The position numbers and the translations under genes are program-made. A stretch of DNA of 9,556 bases from Euryarchaeota archaeon UBA89 (GTDB lineage: Archaea; Thermoplasmatota; Poseidoniia; Poseidoniales; Thalassarchaeaceae): the NCBI GenBank assembly GCA_002495525.1, contig DAFS01000028.1, positions 5,044 through 14,599 of the forward strand, read 5' to 3'. Shown piece after piece: positions 8,310 through 9,556 of the stretch. Under the pieces are notes generated by a model. That model did no database searches. It worked only from the letters and a program-made list of their open reading frames with translations, and was not told the origin of the DNA. Within the stretch, counting starts at the first letter, position 1; each line of letters starts with the position of its first letter.

Positions 8310-9556
8310 TAACTTTACATCACAAAGATTACTTACTGAACAATATTTACAATTATTTTCTTGTGGAATTGGGTTAACAAAGCCTTTATTGGCCCTATCA
8401 GAAGCATTCAACGCAACGGAAATACGAGATGCCATCCATGCTCTGAATGGATCACTCTCGGGAGATTCGTCTTCATCTAAAAATCTGAATAAAGACTTTG
8501 TAATTTCTGTCTCAGTTCCAAATTTAGTCAATTTAGAAACTAGAAGATTACTTGATTTCTCAATTAAATGGGATGTCTCATGGCCCAATACTGAAATGCC
8601 TGCTCCAATTACTAAATCTCCAGGGTTAGCTATTTCCCAAGATCTAGCATATAGCGCAAGTTGAAGTTCTTCGAGAAGACCCTTGAAATGTCTATCTTTA
8701 ATATCTGTTTTTTCTGAAGTTTTAATATCTCTGATAATTACTAATCTTCTAGGCTTCCAACTTGATTTATACAATTCTAGTGGAGCCACCTCATTGCTAC
8801 CTTCTTCATCAATCCAGATATTATTATCTATATCGAAAGGTACTAAATCTACACGATCTATCTGGCCTTTCAACTTTATTGAATCTAAAGATTCTCCATT
8901 GGGTGATGTTATATGTGAAGGCAATGAAATCTCAATACCTTCTTTGTCGTACAAAGATAAATCCCATTCGATAGCAATTGGTGCCACATTTTCTAATAGT
9001 AACTCTGCATTAATCATACGGCCAATTCTTCCAGTAAGAGGGACCGGTTGAGGATTTGACAGCCATTCGTCCCATTCTCTAATACTCATGCCAGTCATCA
9101 TTCTTATACGGTTAGTAGAAACTGCATCATCCCTATTTAGCCAAGGTGCAATGTCATCTAAATTCAAGAGAGATTGTTGCATCAAGATTTGTGGATCGAT
9201 TTTTGAATGGGAAATATTTAATGGAGAATTATTGACTAAATCAAAATCGAAGTTTCTAGGATATTTCTCTTTAAAATTTAATGTTTGAAGTATTAGATTA
9301 TGATGAATCTTGTGGAACAAGTCTCCATGAGTACGGGCATCAAGATCTTCCTTCTGAGAGTCTTCTAGTTCTACTTTCAGACTTCGAGTTAACCAGCCAG
9401 AACGTGGGCATCGAAGCCATTTTTGAAGTCTAGTGGGCGACCAAGTAGGAAAATTTAAATTTTCTAATTGTCTGAAGCCATTTCTAGAATCGTTGACATT
9501 TATCCCCAAACTTCTCGGTGTAAAGGGCCTCGGATCTATTGTTTGGGTTTTGATTT
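8295..9556 (-). CDS. AddB-like subunit, C-terminal Fe-S RecB-family nuclease (N-terminal part beyond window edge)
   Basis: The frame is open to base 9556, so the gene is partial. A TTG at 9507-9509 could start a 404-residue protein, but codons upstream of it read on without a stop (IKTQTIDPRPFTPRS), and nothing marks that TTG as a real start. Numbering from it, a RecB-type PD-(D/E)XK nuclease shows H66 in GDLFHKIHH, E181, D218 in GQIDRVDLV, D261 and K263 in IRDIKTS, and Q283 in ELQLALYARSW. Cysteines 34 (LRCPRSGW), 387, 390 and 396 form C-x353-C-x2-C-x5-C; the closing C-x2-C-x5-C matches the spacing of bacterial AddB. Together with the following AddA-like helicase this suggests the second nuclease subunit of an end-processing complex, cutting one of the unwound strands. 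A stand-alone Cas4/RecB-like nuclease starting just past the edge is the alternative. The nuclease call is firm; the AddB identity is moderately so. Confidence 0.83.
   Translation of the reverse strand, partial: IKTQTIDPRPFTPRSLGINVNDSRNGFRQLENLNFPTWSPTRLQKWLRCPRSGWLTRSLKVELEDSQKEDLDARTHGDLFHKIHHNLILQTLNFKEKYPRNFDFDLVNNSPLNISHSKIDPQILMQQSLLNLDDIAPWLNRDDAVSTNRIRMMTGMSIREWDEWLSNPQPVPLTGRIGRMINAELLLENVAPIAIEWDLSLYDKEGIEISLPSHITSPNGESLDSIKLKGQIDRVDLVPFDIDNNIWIDEEGSNEVAPLELYKSSWKPRRLVIIRDIKTSEKTDIKDRHFKGLLEELQLALYARSWEIANPGDLVIGAGISVLGHETSHLIEKSSNLLVSKLTKFGTETEITKSLFRFLDEDESPESDPFRAWMASRISVALNASDRANKGFVNPIPQENNCKYCSVSNLCDVKLEGDF

Noticed and set aside
8683..9051. Plus-strand open frame of 122 codons
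   Set aside because: It lies wholly inside the AddB-like nuclease gene on the other strand, whose conserved nuclease motifs are encoded there, and its translation shows no recognisable domain.
1..9556. CRISPR, tRNA, rRNA, transposon or phage signatures
   Set aside because: Coding sequence fills nearly the whole window, the longest gap is 84 nt, and I saw no repeat array, cloverleaf-like sequence, transposase or integrase motifs.
3367..9556. A new defence system built on the helicase-nuclease pair
   Set aside because: Both proteins fit the AddAB DNA-repair pattern and no other defence genes (restriction, toxin, Cas, sensor domains) lie nearby; a defence role is not supported beyond the known anti-phage side effect of such nucleases.

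Overview
The window is AT-rich and gene-dense. It most likely comes from an archaeon, and I would guess the uncultured marine Thermoplasmatota/Euryarchaeota (Marine Group II/III type). The lineage argument rests on the partial gene at the left edge, which looks like RaSEA, the radical-SAM subunit that makes archaeosine in archaeal tRNA. The rest of the layout is compatible but not diagnostic: tight gene packing, GGTGA-type ribosome binding sites on some genes and none on others. No rRNA, tRNA, CRISPR array, insertion sequence or long repeat was seen.

Layout, left to right. (1) 1-395, minus strand: 5' part of the RaSEA-like gene, running off the left edge. (2) 430-1215, plus strand: a membrane protein ending in a hexapeptide-repeat (left-handed beta-helix) acyltransferase domain, divergent from RaSEA across only 34 bp. 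(3) 1216-1836, minus: a small, acidic, almost wholly coiled-coil protein whose stop codon abuts that of gene 2. (4) 1921-3333, minus: an M20-family dinuclear-zinc peptidase with a complete set of metal ligands. (5) 3367-8295, minus: a very large (1642 aa) UvrD/RecB/AddA-type superfamily 1 helicase with a C-terminal PD-(D/E)XK nuclease and a predicted Fe-S cluster. (6) 8295-9556, minus, open at the right edge: a RecB-family nuclease domain with an AddB-type four-cysteine signature. It overlaps gene 5 through a TAATG junction.

Genes 6 and 5 look like the two subunits of an AddAB-type helicase-nuclease for processing double-strand DNA ends. They are cotranscribed, with the nuclease/scaffold-like subunit first and the motor-nuclease second. 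The M20 peptidase (33 nt downstream) and then the coiled-coil gene (84 nt further on, with its own ribosome binding site) lie on the same strand and may be read from the same transcript, though no functional tie is visible.

The main point of interest is that what appears to be an archaeon carries a bacterial-style AddAB pair in which both subunits, not only the AddB-like one, appear to have an Fe-S-stapled nuclease domain, and in which the motor subunit is unusually long. The AddB-like frame stays open to the window end, so the TTG-started 404-residue reading frame is only its C-terminal part.
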